From Trebouxia sp. TZW2008 (taxonomy: Eukaryota; Chlorophyta; Trebouxiophyceae; Trebouxiales; Trebouxiaceae): a stretch of 64,000 nt of DNA. Location: the NCBI GenBank assembly GCA_002118135.1, contig BDIU01000074.1:99881-163880 (forward strand), given 5' to 3'. Shown here piece by piece: positions 47,961 through 58,996 of this stretch (positions within the stretch are counted from its first letter, which is position 1; the number at the start of each line of letters is the position of its first letter). Below the pieces are notes generated by a model that was given only the letters and a program-made list of their open reading frames with translations, did no database searches and was not told where the DNA came from. A program made the position numbers and the translations under genes.

Positions 47961-48756
47961 CGCGATTGCTTTGCACGTGCCTCTGGTTGATGGTCAGCAG
48001 CGCATTCTTGCTTTCCTCAACACAAGTGTCGGACAAGGATGCAGCAAGCCAGTCGGTTTGACTGCAAGCGCAGCTGGCTCGACACAACAATGAGACATTT
48101 AGAACCCAGATGTTGGTATTGCGACAAGCTCAGAGATTGCGATGTCGAAGCGCGATGCAGCGACGACTGCAATATAACGCCGATAACGCCGCAGGTGTAA
48201 CGGCAGGTGACCGAGAGCCTGGGAGCGCTCGCATTGGGTAGCGCAGGCTGTATTGCAAATTGTGCACGGACTACAAGACACCGAGCTGGAAAGTCGCCGC
48301 TCCCGTCTCGCCATTCAAGTCAGCTGCTTAGTCGCGTTTGATCAGTGCATGGCATTTCCGACAGCATGTCTTAGTCTGCGCCAAATAAACTTATATCTGG
48401 AAGAAGAGGTTTCTCAGACATGCATTCGCAGGTCAGGTCATAGCTGCAAGCAAATCTGCAACTGGCAATCCAAAACATGCTTTTTAGGCTAGCTGAAGTG
48501 CCTTTGTTCGTGCTACAGGGGCAAGACCAGACGCAAAGAGTGTATTGAAACAGCTTGAATCGTTCACGCAATAGTGGCAGTATACAACAGGCGTCCTCTG
48601 CTGTTGCTGTCAGCAAGATTGCAGCCTAGACATGCACCACATGCTGATTGCAGGTTAACTTCAGCCTCACATTGACTCGTAAGGCTGCTCCTTGTACAGT
48701 TCAACCCCTTGTGTTTGAAAGACCACTGGTGCAGAAAGCTGTGTAATCCTGTTCAG
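47961..48756. promoter_or_regulatory. Divergent region between DUF3531 (-) and OPR/RAP (+) genes
   Basis: CpG-rich from about 47920 to 48330, then returning to gene-body composition. The 5' exon(s) of the OPR/RAP gene should lie here. An ATG at 48349 opening MAFPTACLSLRQINLYLEEE is a candidate first exon, but its donor (GAG|GTTTCT) is weak and I could not confirm it. Confidence 0.4.
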
Positions 48757-51700
48757 GGTGGCAGCATGCAAACCAGTGTTTTGTCCCCAGCTGAAGCTGC
48801 TGCTTCCCTGCACAGCCTTGCAAAGAAAAGTCAATGGAAGCCAATGCCTACAAGGCTAGAGCTGGTATGCAGCTATCGAGCACAACTGCCTGTGTTCCTG
48901 CTTCAACTGCTCAGCAGTCATCATGATATGCAGCCTATGTCTCAGCACAGCTGCACAGCCGCAAGCAGTTGCTGTCCAGCGAGACAGCACTTGTCAACAC
49001 GTCTTATGACTGAACAGCTTTGGATTGACGTTCTATTCAAAATCCTTCAAACACATCTACACCTTAGCAACTACACAGCGTGACATGCAGCAGACTAGTA
49101 CAAGCTGCAGGACCTCATCAATTGCTTGCATTTGATGTTGCATGCTTGCTGACAGGGAAGGACTGACAAGGTTTGGAAATTAGTCAAGCTTGTGAAGGTT
49201 GCAGCCGCAAAAAGAGCAACGTCTGGAAAGCTTGAAGCACATGATTCCACCAGGGCAAAGGCTGCTGCAGAGGCATTGCAGAGTCTAAATGCAGGGCAGG
49301 CATGTGACTCCATCTGGGCTCTTGCCGTTATGGGAGGAAGCGCTTTGTACGAAGCCCACACAGATGCTCTGCTTCAGGCAAGCTTCCTTACAATGATCAT
49401 CTTTCTGAGCTGGTGTTGTGTCAAAACCTGAACTCCAATTCACATCTGAGTGAGTTCTCTGCCTGAGTTGTGACCACTACATCTTGACTGCATGTTCACC
49501 TGATAGCATTTGGGCTGGGGGCTGGTCGCAAGGTGTACATGCAATGCACATATATCTTAGTTTGTTCATATAGTGGGCGTCCTGTTGCATGTCTTGCCTG
49601 CATCATTGGCTGCATGCAGAGCTGCTTTAACCGAAGCAGATGTGCATGCTTTGACACCAGCTGTAAGGCCTTCTGTGTGATCTGCTGCATGGCTCCCAAA
49701 GCTAAATGCCCTTCACAACAAAACGGACTGAACTATTTGGACATCCTTGTGGCTTTGTTGACAAAACAGCTACACCTACTGGTCAGGCAACGCTGCCCCT
49801 TCTAGAACCTTTAAGGAGTAGTACTGGCTGCAGGTGGGTCAGATCCGCAGTCGCATGAAGCTCTGTTGTTTTCAAGACAGAGGAGCTGTTCATCTTCTGC
49901 TATCAGCTACAGGCGTTTCGGTGGTTTCTGCTGCACTTGCTGGCAGTCCAGGCAAGCAACGATTCTGTTTCAGGTGGGACAGAGCTGTCGCTGGCCGCAG
50001 GTGACTGGGTAGCAGGTCGCTGACATGTGCTGACATGTGCAAAGATCACTGGTGGCGAAGAGGTATTGCCATGGAGAGGGACAGTTGCTATATGATGGCA
50101 AATGGGTGGAAGAAGCATAGCGTAGAGTTTGAGTAAACAGGCACCACGTGACATACTGGTGGTAACTGCAGGTGGGCCAAAACTGTGACTGGCAGCAGGT
50201 TGCCGACATGTGGTGGGGCCTGGCCACAGCCCGATAATGCACCCCTGCCTTGCCTGCTGCAACACAACAGCTCTCTCCTCAAGACTTAGCTACAGGCCCC
50301 TTTCAGTGTTGCTGCATTGCTTACAAATCTTGTTGTGCCAGGCAAGGCAGGTAGCAATGGTGGTGGCTGCAGGTGGGCCAGATCTGTGATTGGCAGCAGG
50401 TAACAGGGCCGCAAGTTGCTGACATGTGCTGGGGCCTGGCCACAGCCCGCCACTGCACTCCTGCTCTGCCCGCTGTGACACAACAGCTCTCTCTTCAAGA
50501 CTTGGTTGGGTTAAAGCCCAGGCTTGTGACAGCCATGCTATGGGGCTGTGCTGTGCTGCTGCAGCAGCCAGACAGTGTGATTGCTCAGCTGACAACAGCG
50601 TTGAACCCAGAGGGCAAGAGCTCAGGTGCTACTTGCTTGTCATAATTCACGCGTGATTGCCTTCCTGACAAGCCTCTGTTGACCACAGCATCTTGCATCT
50701 TCATAATCACGCCTGAGTGACAATAATGACAGGCTACGCTCTTTCGTCAAGGTGCTAAATGTGTGGAGCACAAATTTTGTCTCGTCAGGCTGGCTTACCC
50801 CAAGCACTGCCGTAAGCATGCATGGGTTTTCTGCACTTGCCTCCTGTGTTCTGCATTTTGAGCTTGATAGAGCTTGATTGCAGCTCTTGGACTTGCAGTT
50901 CCAATTGTGATTGACACACAGGTTACAAATGCATGTCTGCAGCATGACTGTCTTTCGGATTGATCAAGTCCATTTTTGCTGCAATTCTTAGCTAGACTGT
51001 GTTCCATGCCAACTTAGGAGATTGCTGCAGCATCTGCCCTGCATGTGAAGGGAAAGACACGGTCTCAACATGAGTGTTTTCAGGGTTGAGCAAATGCAGT
51101 GGGCAGCAGTTGGCGGCGTATGCCTCGGCCATGTGCCTTTTAGTGACGTTGCACTTGTGAGCTTGAGACCTTGATTCATGCCAACTTGCAGATTTGCATC
51201 GCAATCTGCTTTATAAAAGTGAGTCTTATGTGCAAGCATAAAAGCGCAGTTGCTTTCAGGGTTGAGCAAATGCAGTGGGCAGCATCTGGCGGCAATGGCC
51301 TGGGTACTGTTGTCTGGATGCTCAATTGCATTGCGTTCGTGACCTACATAGTGCTAGGGCCGTCTTAAAGTTTCCGCAACGTTGTTGGACCTGCAGATGT
51401 TGGTCATGCATGCAATGTCCAACACCTGACCTGACTGATTTAGGATTGAGCAAGTTCAGCGGGCAGCAGCTTGCGGCGGTGGCCTGGGCCCTGTCCGTGC
51501 TGCAGCAGCAGGGCAGCCCCCTCTTCCAGCTGGTCTGGGCACACCTGCTTGTAAGACCCAAGCAGGACCTCACCAACAAGGCGGCTCTCATGCAGCTGCA
51601 CCAGGTACAGCCTTCTTGCTCAAAACTTTTGTCGAGCTTTTCTGTTGTTGCCATTACGCTAAGCAATATCCAAACCTATGCGACTTGCCTTCCAGTTGTA

Positions 51701-52328
51701 TTCCCACCTGCCTGCTGCTATCAGCTACCTGAACTGAGAAGTCGTTGCTCAGGTCTCGTTTGTGCTTGGCGCGTCATGTTGGTTTGCTGCATAAAAAGCA
51801 TGAATTTCACAGCAGCAGCTTCCTGCTGACTTTGCCAATGCACAGATGTGTTATCTGAGATGCTATGACACAAAGCCTGTGCACATGCAGGCAGTCATGG
51901 AGGGTACAGTATCTGGCTTACAACTGGAGTCTGCTGACAAGCAAGACATACTCAGAACAGCCAAACGCTGTTGGCTTGATGAAACTTATGACAAAAGCAG
52001 GAAGCGCTCCTCCTTCTATGCAAGGGACATTGCATCAGTTGTGACTGGGCTAGGCAAAAGTTACAAGGAAGAAGACACGTCCACTGGCTATGCTGTAGAT
52101 GTGAGCATACCCAGCATGAAAATTGCTATAGAAGCAGATGGGCCAACTCACAGATGCAGAAACTCTAATAAGCCTTTAGGAGGTACAGTCATGAAGCAAA
52201 GGCATCTGAATGCAGCTGGCTGGCAGCTCATCACAGTTGCCCATGATAACTGGGATGAGTTGCGAGGCCGAAAGCAGAAGCTGGAGTTTCTGCAATCAGA
52301 GATTGATGCCTGCATGAGCAGCAGATAG
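48757..52328 (+). CDS. OPR/FASTK-like RNA-binding protein with C-terminal RAP domain, partial 5' end
   Basis: Supported exons: 48757-48864, 49156-49377, 49561-49662, 50373-50625, 51444-51604 and 51891-52328. The N-terminal exons carry degenerate helical repeats of the octotricopeptide/FAST type (SPAEAAASLHSLAKKS, QACDSIWALAVMGGSALYEA, PQVADMCWGLATARH, SGQQLAAVAWALSVLQQ). The last exon is a RAP domain: YAVDVSIPSMKIAIEADGPT, GGTVMKQRHLNAAGWQLITV, WDELRG, with the restriction-endonuclease-like core IAIEADGPTH. Such proteins bind and stabilise or process organelle RNAs in algae, so a plastid or mitochondrial role is likely. Intron 49378-49560 appears to have a GC donor (TTCAG|GCAAGC). Two introns contain repeated copies of the next exon's start. 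The first exon and a possible small exon near 48931-49080 are unresolved. Confidence 0.84.
49830..50500 (+). repeat. Four tandem copies of an OPR exon start
   Basis: CTGCAGGTGGG(C/T/A)CAGA-type starts occur at about 49831, 49971, 50168 and 50371. The third and fourth match over about 120 bp (ACATGTG/CTGGGGCCTGGCCACAGCCCG onward, through CACAACAGCTCTCTC). The fourth is the working exon, since it continues to a donor at 50625. Spacing is 140-203 bp. Confidence 0.9.
51076..51510 (+). repeat. Three tandem copies of a second OPR exon start
   Basis: AG followed by sequence coding GLSK(C/F)SGQ(Q/H)LAA occurs at about 51082, 51260 and 51444, a spacing near 180 bp, in the same splice phase. The first two diverge after about 45-60 bp; only the third continues as a full exon. 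Confidence 0.92.
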
Positions 52329-52802
52329 ATGCACCCAGGCCCTTCCAGCCTTGCTTGCCAATGCCAAACAGCAGTCTTGTATGTACTTGTGGCATGCTCA
52401 AAGCTCAGTCAGCTGCACAAGGTTTGGCTCGACAGCACAAAAGTTTGGCTCAACAGCCCTAACTTGAAACGGCTTGTTGAACGCATGCTAACCTTAACTG
52501 ACAGGGACACTTCTGTATGGCTTGTCATCATGTCAAGCATGTCTGGTATCCCTGGCTGCACTGCAGTTGTCTGTGAGTTTTGAACAGACAATTCATCTAG
52601 CAAGCTAGCTTCAGTCAAAGGCTTTGAAAGTCAAGCTGTGATCAGCTTTCCATGACTAAAGGCCGGCACGTGTGTGCATGTGGCTCCGTAACGCCTGCAA
52701 GAGATGGAGCAATAGGTCAGCCCAACAGCGAACTTCACGCAATGCCGCAGCTGCCCAGCGCGCGAAGCACCCCATGTATATACAGATGTGATAAGCTGCA
52801 GG
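52329..52802. promoter_or_regulatory. Intergenic promoter region upstream of the TPR gene
   Basis: The first half is the 3' flank of the OPR/RAP gene and shows no exon. CpG density rises from about 52660 toward the TPR start, with a TATATA-like motif (GTATATACAG) at about 52775. Confidence 0.45.
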
Positions 52803-55800
52803 ATGTTGGTCATCAGCGTCGTGATCTCCGTTGCATTGCTGGGAGGTTTGGTCACCGCTGCGATCAATAGTGGCTTGCACCGCCGATCAGCTGTCAGAAA
52901 TGCAGAGGTGATGCATGGCACAAAGTCATTGCGCAACACCGTGTCATTGCGATGCATCCAGTCTCTGACATTTGACGTGCATTTGACAGGCAGACCTCAC
53001 ACCGGCACAGGAGTCCGACAGATTATTGCAGCAGACAACTGCAGCGACTGAACCTGCCGGGTGAGCAGCGTTCATGCTTCCGGCTCGACTTTTGAATTGC
53101 ATGATTATAACGGTGTGCAATTGCTCAAAGCGCGAACGCTGCGTGCCGTGTGCGTTGCAGGAGAAGCCTTTGGCCTGTGGGAGTCGTTTTAGGTGTTGTG
53201 CTGGCCTTGCTTGGGGTCTTCACCACCTTAGCAGTGTATCTTGGTAAAACCCACGCCATGAAGATGTTGTTGGTACCTGCAAATATGCGCACTCTGTGTA
53301 TGTGCATGCTTGACATGGTTTGCAGGCAAAGATCATCAGGCAGGTGTGCGATTTCCTTGTGAGGCAAAGGGCAATGCTGATGGTCTTCTGCAGCTGGGAG
53401 ACCTCAATGGCTTTCAGCACAAGATCAAAACTACTTCTGCTCTCACCCAAACGCTCTTCAATGCAGTGAGTCTTTCAGCTGCAACTGCAATGGTGCACAT
53501 TTGGCTACCTCTGGCTGAATTCAGGCTGAATGTGCTGTGACTGACATGCAGACTTGCTTTGCAGGGCTTGCTTCTGGAATGGAACTTCAACCAGGCAGAG
53601 GCTCTGCATGCGTTTCAGTTGGCATCAGAAGCTGATCCCACAGCAGCCATGCCTCACTGGGGCATTGCATATGCACTCGGCCCAGGAGCCAATAGGTTAG
53701 ACCCTGAACATTCTCAGATGGAGACAAAGCTAATTCTGCTGCTGGCACTGGATCGCATATGCTCATACTCCCGTATTGCATTGCTGATGTAGCGCTGTGT
53801 CCAAAGGTCCAGCAACCACACGGGCTTGCGCTGAGGTGCAGAGTCCTGCTGCAGTGTTGAAATCATGCATCGCGACAAGACACAAGCTGTTGTGGACACG
53901 TTTTGTACCAATGTACACCAAACCAAGCAGGAGATGCTTTCTGCAGAATGATTGCCCTTTGTTGCCTGTTGGCAGGGATGTGACTGAGGAGCGGCAGCCC
54001 TTCCCCTCCTTCTGCCCAGCAGACTTTCAGCAGGCCAGCAAGGCAGCCAAGACTGCTTTGAAGCTGGCTCAACAAGCTGTCGCCGTAGATCCCAACTCTC
54101 TAGTGAGCCCTGCTGTCAATTGCACACACTTTGTTCTGCTATCATACCTTCATCAAGCAGTACACCATTTTAACATATTCAGAGGTGTTGAATCAGAGCT
54201 TTTGTGACAAGCACCCTGGCAGCAACAATTGCAAATTGCGCTGATTATAATAGGCAGTCTTGTTGTGCATGAACCAAGTCATCTTGCTAGAGTTTGCTTC
54301 TGCTCATTTTGCAACCACTGGACAGCACGCATGTTACGTTCAATTGTAAGTTCAAGTTGTTCAGTGTTCACATTGTAATCCTTTATCATCATTGCATGAA
54401 CAGAGTTTGGGGTTGTTGCAGGCCAGCCAGCAAGACCTTGCATTTGCTGAAGCAGTGTCACTGCGGTTTGCACCCAATACTGCTTTGAACCCTGGGCGCT
54501 ATGCGGCAGAAGAACAGTATGCAAACGCAGTGCTCAAACTTGGGCGAGACTTCAACAACAGCAAGGCTCTTGGCATAGCTGCTGAGAGCTACATGAACCT
54601 GTCGCCCTGGGACTACTACAGTGAGGTGCAACTCCCTGCTGACTACCACTGGATCCCCCGCTTGCATTTCACTTGGGCTGGTGTTGCTTTTCCCTTCAGC
54701 ACTTAGTGCACCTTGGGCTTGGGCAGAGCTTTGCATAATGAGTCAAGCTGCTGAGTCAGAGCCTGTCGTCCTGCATCACATGACCGTATTAAGCAATGAC
54801 ACACATGGTGTACCTGCCTCAATACTGGCTCTGCTAAGTGCTACTGAGCTTCATTGTGATTCGTGCAATGCTACGGGCTTTCAAGGTGCTCAAGCTCTGG
54901 CACGATGACATACGTTGTACCTTGACTTGCTCAGCATGTCTCATTTGTCCCTTGACAATGGCTTGGGTTGAGCATGTGCCTTGCGTGGATGCTCTATCCC
55001 ACTGCTGACTCAGCCTGTGCTGTGCAGCCCAATGTGCTGAGGCCTACAGCTGCCAAGGCTGAAGCCCTATTGCGGGAGGTGCTGGCTGCTGACCCAGACA
55101 ACCCGTTGGCGCTGCACCTACACATCCACATCACTGAAGCTTCCGCCCCCTCCAGGTCTGTCCTGCCATGCCTGCGACGCCCACACGCCAAAGGGCAAGT
55201 GCTACATGAAAGCATATGCTGAGCAAGCACCAAAAGGTAGTGGCACCACAGCATTGCATGTGAGTACAGGTTTTATGGAAGCCCATGCAGCTTGCCTTGG
55301 CTTTCTCCTTCAGTTGTCTCTTGCTCCAAGTTTCTCGCAATACAGAGGCTGTACAGGCACGTTTAACATGCAGTATGTGAGTGATCTGCACAATTGTGAA
55401 TGGATCAGGCTGTTGCGCAGTTGCTGTATGATGCATTCTCAGATGACAAGGTTCAAGTGCATCAAGCGGTACAGCATTTTGCCCCAACACACATGTCTGG
55501 AGGTGCCATTATAGAAGCTCATGTCAGCGTTTATGCTTGGTAGTGACACTCGCCAAGTAAAATTCTGCCATGCAGTTTGCTGTTCACAAATATGTGTTGG
55601 ATCAACTGGTACTGAACCCATTAGCTATTGTTGGGCTGACCTCTAGAAAGGAGTAACTGATCACAAAAACGAGCAGTCATTGAAATTGAATGAAAGTTTG
55701 AGTGATGTAACCAGTGAATGCTGGAGGTGGGTGATTGATCGAATGAGGCGGAGACGAATAGAAAGCATACATGACTGTTGGCATTGAATTGCAGGGCTGA

Positions 55801-58400
55801 GCGCACAGCAGGACGGGGAGAGCCGTCAGCAGACCGGCTGACAGGGCAGGGCCCTTGGCGCCACTCCCAGGGGCACTTACTGCACATGGCCTCCCACACC
55901 TTTGTGCGCCTTGGCCGCTACCACGATGGGGTGGTGTCCAATGTGAAGGCCTTTCAAGCAGATTTGGATGATTCAGAGCACTGTAGAACGCCATATCTGC
56001 CGGAGCACAACCTGGAGATGCTGATCTACGCTGCCACTTCAGGCGGTGAGGTGTGCCTCATGCCGCTCAGCTCTGCAGTGCCTGCTCAAATGCTGTGGCC
56101 TTGTGTATGCAAAACATCAAATATATGACACAGGGTGAGCCCCGTGTGTCAGGTTACACGTAACACAGTTACGTCATGTCCAAGCAGTTTCCATTGATCT
56201 ACTGCATAACCTTGGCATTGGTGACTTGTGCTGTCATCTGTGTTTCTGTTGTTGCGTTGTTGCAGAATTCTTGTACTGCTAGATAGTCTTTTGCATATCG
56301 GGTTGCACAAGCCGGCCAAAGGCAAATTACCACAACTTCTGCTAGCTGGTGCATCAAAACATTCCAGTCTGATGTAATGGCAGATGCTTGTTTGTCTATC
56401 TGTCATCGGACTGCCACCTGACCGGTATCCTCTGACATGTGTCCTACGCACCAACTCATCAAGCATGTAAGCATCATCTTTTGTCACAACGGGTAACACT
56501 CACACCCTTGACAAGTTGGGTTGCAGTGACGCATGCTGCGATTCAGTCAGTCCAGCACACTACAGGTAGCAGTGCTGTTGCAAGGAATGCCACTGTCAGT
56601 GCCACTGCCAATGCAGGTCAAGCAGGCACTGCGATACGCTAAGGCGATACGAGGCCAGCCAGACGACCCTAGCCTGATCCCCAGGCACGATGAGGGGTTG
56701 GGTGGGTGGACCCCCCTGCTGCTGGTTCAGTCCGTGTATGGGTTGTGGGAGGGTATCCTGCAAAGCCCTGAGCCCCCAGGCAATGCCAGGGGGCCCTGCC
56801 CTGCTCAGGGCTATGAGTATGCTCAGGCAGTGTACCATTACACACGCTGTTTGGCTCTAGCTGCGCGTTGCACAGCAGTGCCAGGCGGTGCTGCATGCTC
56901 TCAAGCCCAAGATGAGCTACAAGGTCTCCAGGTGCTGATGACCAGTGCATGCTACGTTTGCTTGTGTTTTGCTGTTACACAACTTGTTGCTGACTATAGT
57001 ATGTCAGTCGTGTAGCAAAGCTGTCCTGAAAGGGTTTCAGCCAGTCTTCACAAAAGACATCACTGTTCTAATGTGATGACATCGCACAGCTGCACAGCTG
57101 ACGAGCTGGCGGCAGCAATGGTACAGCTTCAGCCTATGCTGCAGCCAATGCATGAAACTCGGTAAAGCATCCAGTCAGTCACAAAACAGCACCCATGCTC
57201 TGGACAATGCTGTCAACTTGATGCATATAGTACAGGTCGTCATTTGCTTGACAACGCGTGCATTTCAGTAGGCAAAGCCATTGAGGTTGTGCAACCAGTG
57301 CACTATCATTTGCAGCATGCACGTCACTTATCAGAAGCACAGCATGCTGACACAGTGTCTGTTGCTGCGCAGACAGCTGCCGGCAAGCTGACAAGGGAGA
57401 CAGCAACTTTGCCTGGGTACTGGCCGGGCATCTATGGGTGTGAGTACAAGAACTTGAGCAGCATCTACGTGCACAGCGCCACAGCCCGCTTGGCAATGCT
57501 GCAGGGTGACCTCACACACGCAGAGGTATGTGACAGTGTTGCTTTTGGGCTCAAAACTCTGCAACTTAGCAGGGTCATTGAAGTCAGCCAGCAAGCGCAC
57601 CAATGACCATCATCATGCAGAACTGGTTCTTTGTGCATCTGCATGCTTAACAGCCCCTAGGGTGAGGTCTCAGCATCGCCCTGTACTTATGAACTGCATT
57701 GCAGTCTTGTTTGCTTTCATACTGCAATGCGCATGATCTGATTCAGGTGCAAGTGCCATGGTTGAGACTTCATGACAAGAGATCTGAAGCTTTTGACCCC
57801 AAAATGACAGCCCTTGTGTGACTGTGTAGGCGGAATTGAGGGCAGCAGCTGACATAGAGGACAAGATGGCATACCAAGAGGTCTGTCACTGGCCTCATTC
57901 ATTGAGCAAAGACTGCTACCATTGCATTTCCTGCCCTGCATGGAGCGCTGAGCTTCTCGACATTGCGAGGTGTGGCCCTTTTGTACCCTATTGTACAGCG
58001 CATGCATCAATTTGCCATCTGAAATGGTCAGGGGGCCATTTGCTCTGTCTGACTCAGCTGTTGTTGCCTGCGTGCATGCATGTCTGTTCTGTGGAAACAA
58101 TGTTTGGAAAATGATCTTTGTCTCTTTGTGGTGCAGCCAGCTCGGTTGCTGCAGCCTGTACGGCATGCCTTGGGATATGTGCTCCTCGAAGCCAACAAGC
58201 CAGAGGAAGCAGAGCAGGTGTACAGAGCAAACCTGGAAGAGCACCCAGCCACTGGATTCAGCCTGCTTGGTCTGAGTCAAAGCTTGACTGCCCAAGGCAA
58301 GGCTGCGGAAGCTAGAAGCATTCAAGCGGAATTTGAGCAGGCCTGGCTGCATGCTGACGCCCAAATTGCTACCAGCTCTCCCACGTTTTCAGTAGCTTGA
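52803..58400 (+). CDS. Membrane-anchored tetratricopeptide-repeat protein of a bacterial-type family, about 14 exons, about 700 aa
   Basis: Proposed exons: 52803-52907, 52990-53060, 53161-53243, 53326-53465, 53565-53695, 53976-54102, 54422-54625, 55028-55155, 55795-56045, 56527 to about 56549, 56617-56931, 57316-57525, 57830-57880 and 58137-58400. Two hydrophobic segments lie near the N terminus (VVISVALLGGLVTAAI; VGVVLGVVLALLGVFTTLAVY). TPR-type helical pairs follow: WNFNQAEALHAFQLASEADP, MPHWGIAYALGPGAN, SLSPWDYYSE-type NLSPWDYYSE, LLREVLAADPDNPLALHLHI, HLLHMASHTFVRLGRYHDGV, ALGYVLLEANKPEEAEQVYR and HPATGFSLLGLSQSLTAQGK. The order and wording follow a family of long TPR proteins common in bacteria and also present in algae and oomycetes. 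Function unknown, probably a binding scaffold. Exon 1 and the exon 10/11 and 12 boundaries are the least certain. Confidence 0.82.
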
Positions 58401-58996
58401 GTGCAAGGGCCTTTACCCCGTTACTGTCTGTATAGTATAGCACAAATAGCGTTCAGGTGCTGCTCAAGTTTGATCAGAGCTGTAACAGCTACTTAGTGGC
58501 GCAGGCGCTGCAGTCCAGAGTAAGCATTCTGTAAAATTGACTGAAAGTGTAGCAATGATGTGCATGTTCAGGTTGTGTAGTGTTATTGCAGCCGTGTCTA
58601 CATTGATGACAAAGATTTGAGTGAGAAGTGCAATCAAACCTTTGAATGTTCATGTTGTCATTGCCATCAGCTGACACGTGCCCCCTCATGATTGGTGCAA
58701 TTGTGCGCACGTGGGAGACTTCAGACTTCAGAAGTTCAGAATCCTCCTCAGGCTCGTCTTTTTGACCTTTGCAGCGTTGACCGGAGCTTCCTGCAGACAC
58801 ACCGACTTGCCCACACAGGCAAACACAATGCCAGGCGAGGGACATACAGCCAGCTGAAGTATGAGGTGCATTCGCAAAGACAGGTCAAGGTCAAGAACAT
58901 TGGCTGTCTCTGCCTCCATGACTGAACAACAAGCATCGTCGACGCGCAGTCTGAGCCTACAGCTATGAACAGCCACGACGTCGTTGTGACGGTCTG
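58401..58996. promoter_or_regulatory. Intergenic region and promoter of the permease gene
   Basis: 3' flank of the TPR gene followed by the 5' flank of the permease. CpG-rich from about 58930 onward. No exon found. Confidence 0.45.

Noticed and set aside
56566..56599. A 34-bp intron joining the VTHAAIQSVQHTT and VKQALRYAK frames in the TPR gene
   Set aside because: Too short for spliceosomal removal; a donor at 56550 with a 67-bp intron fits better, though cDNA is needed.
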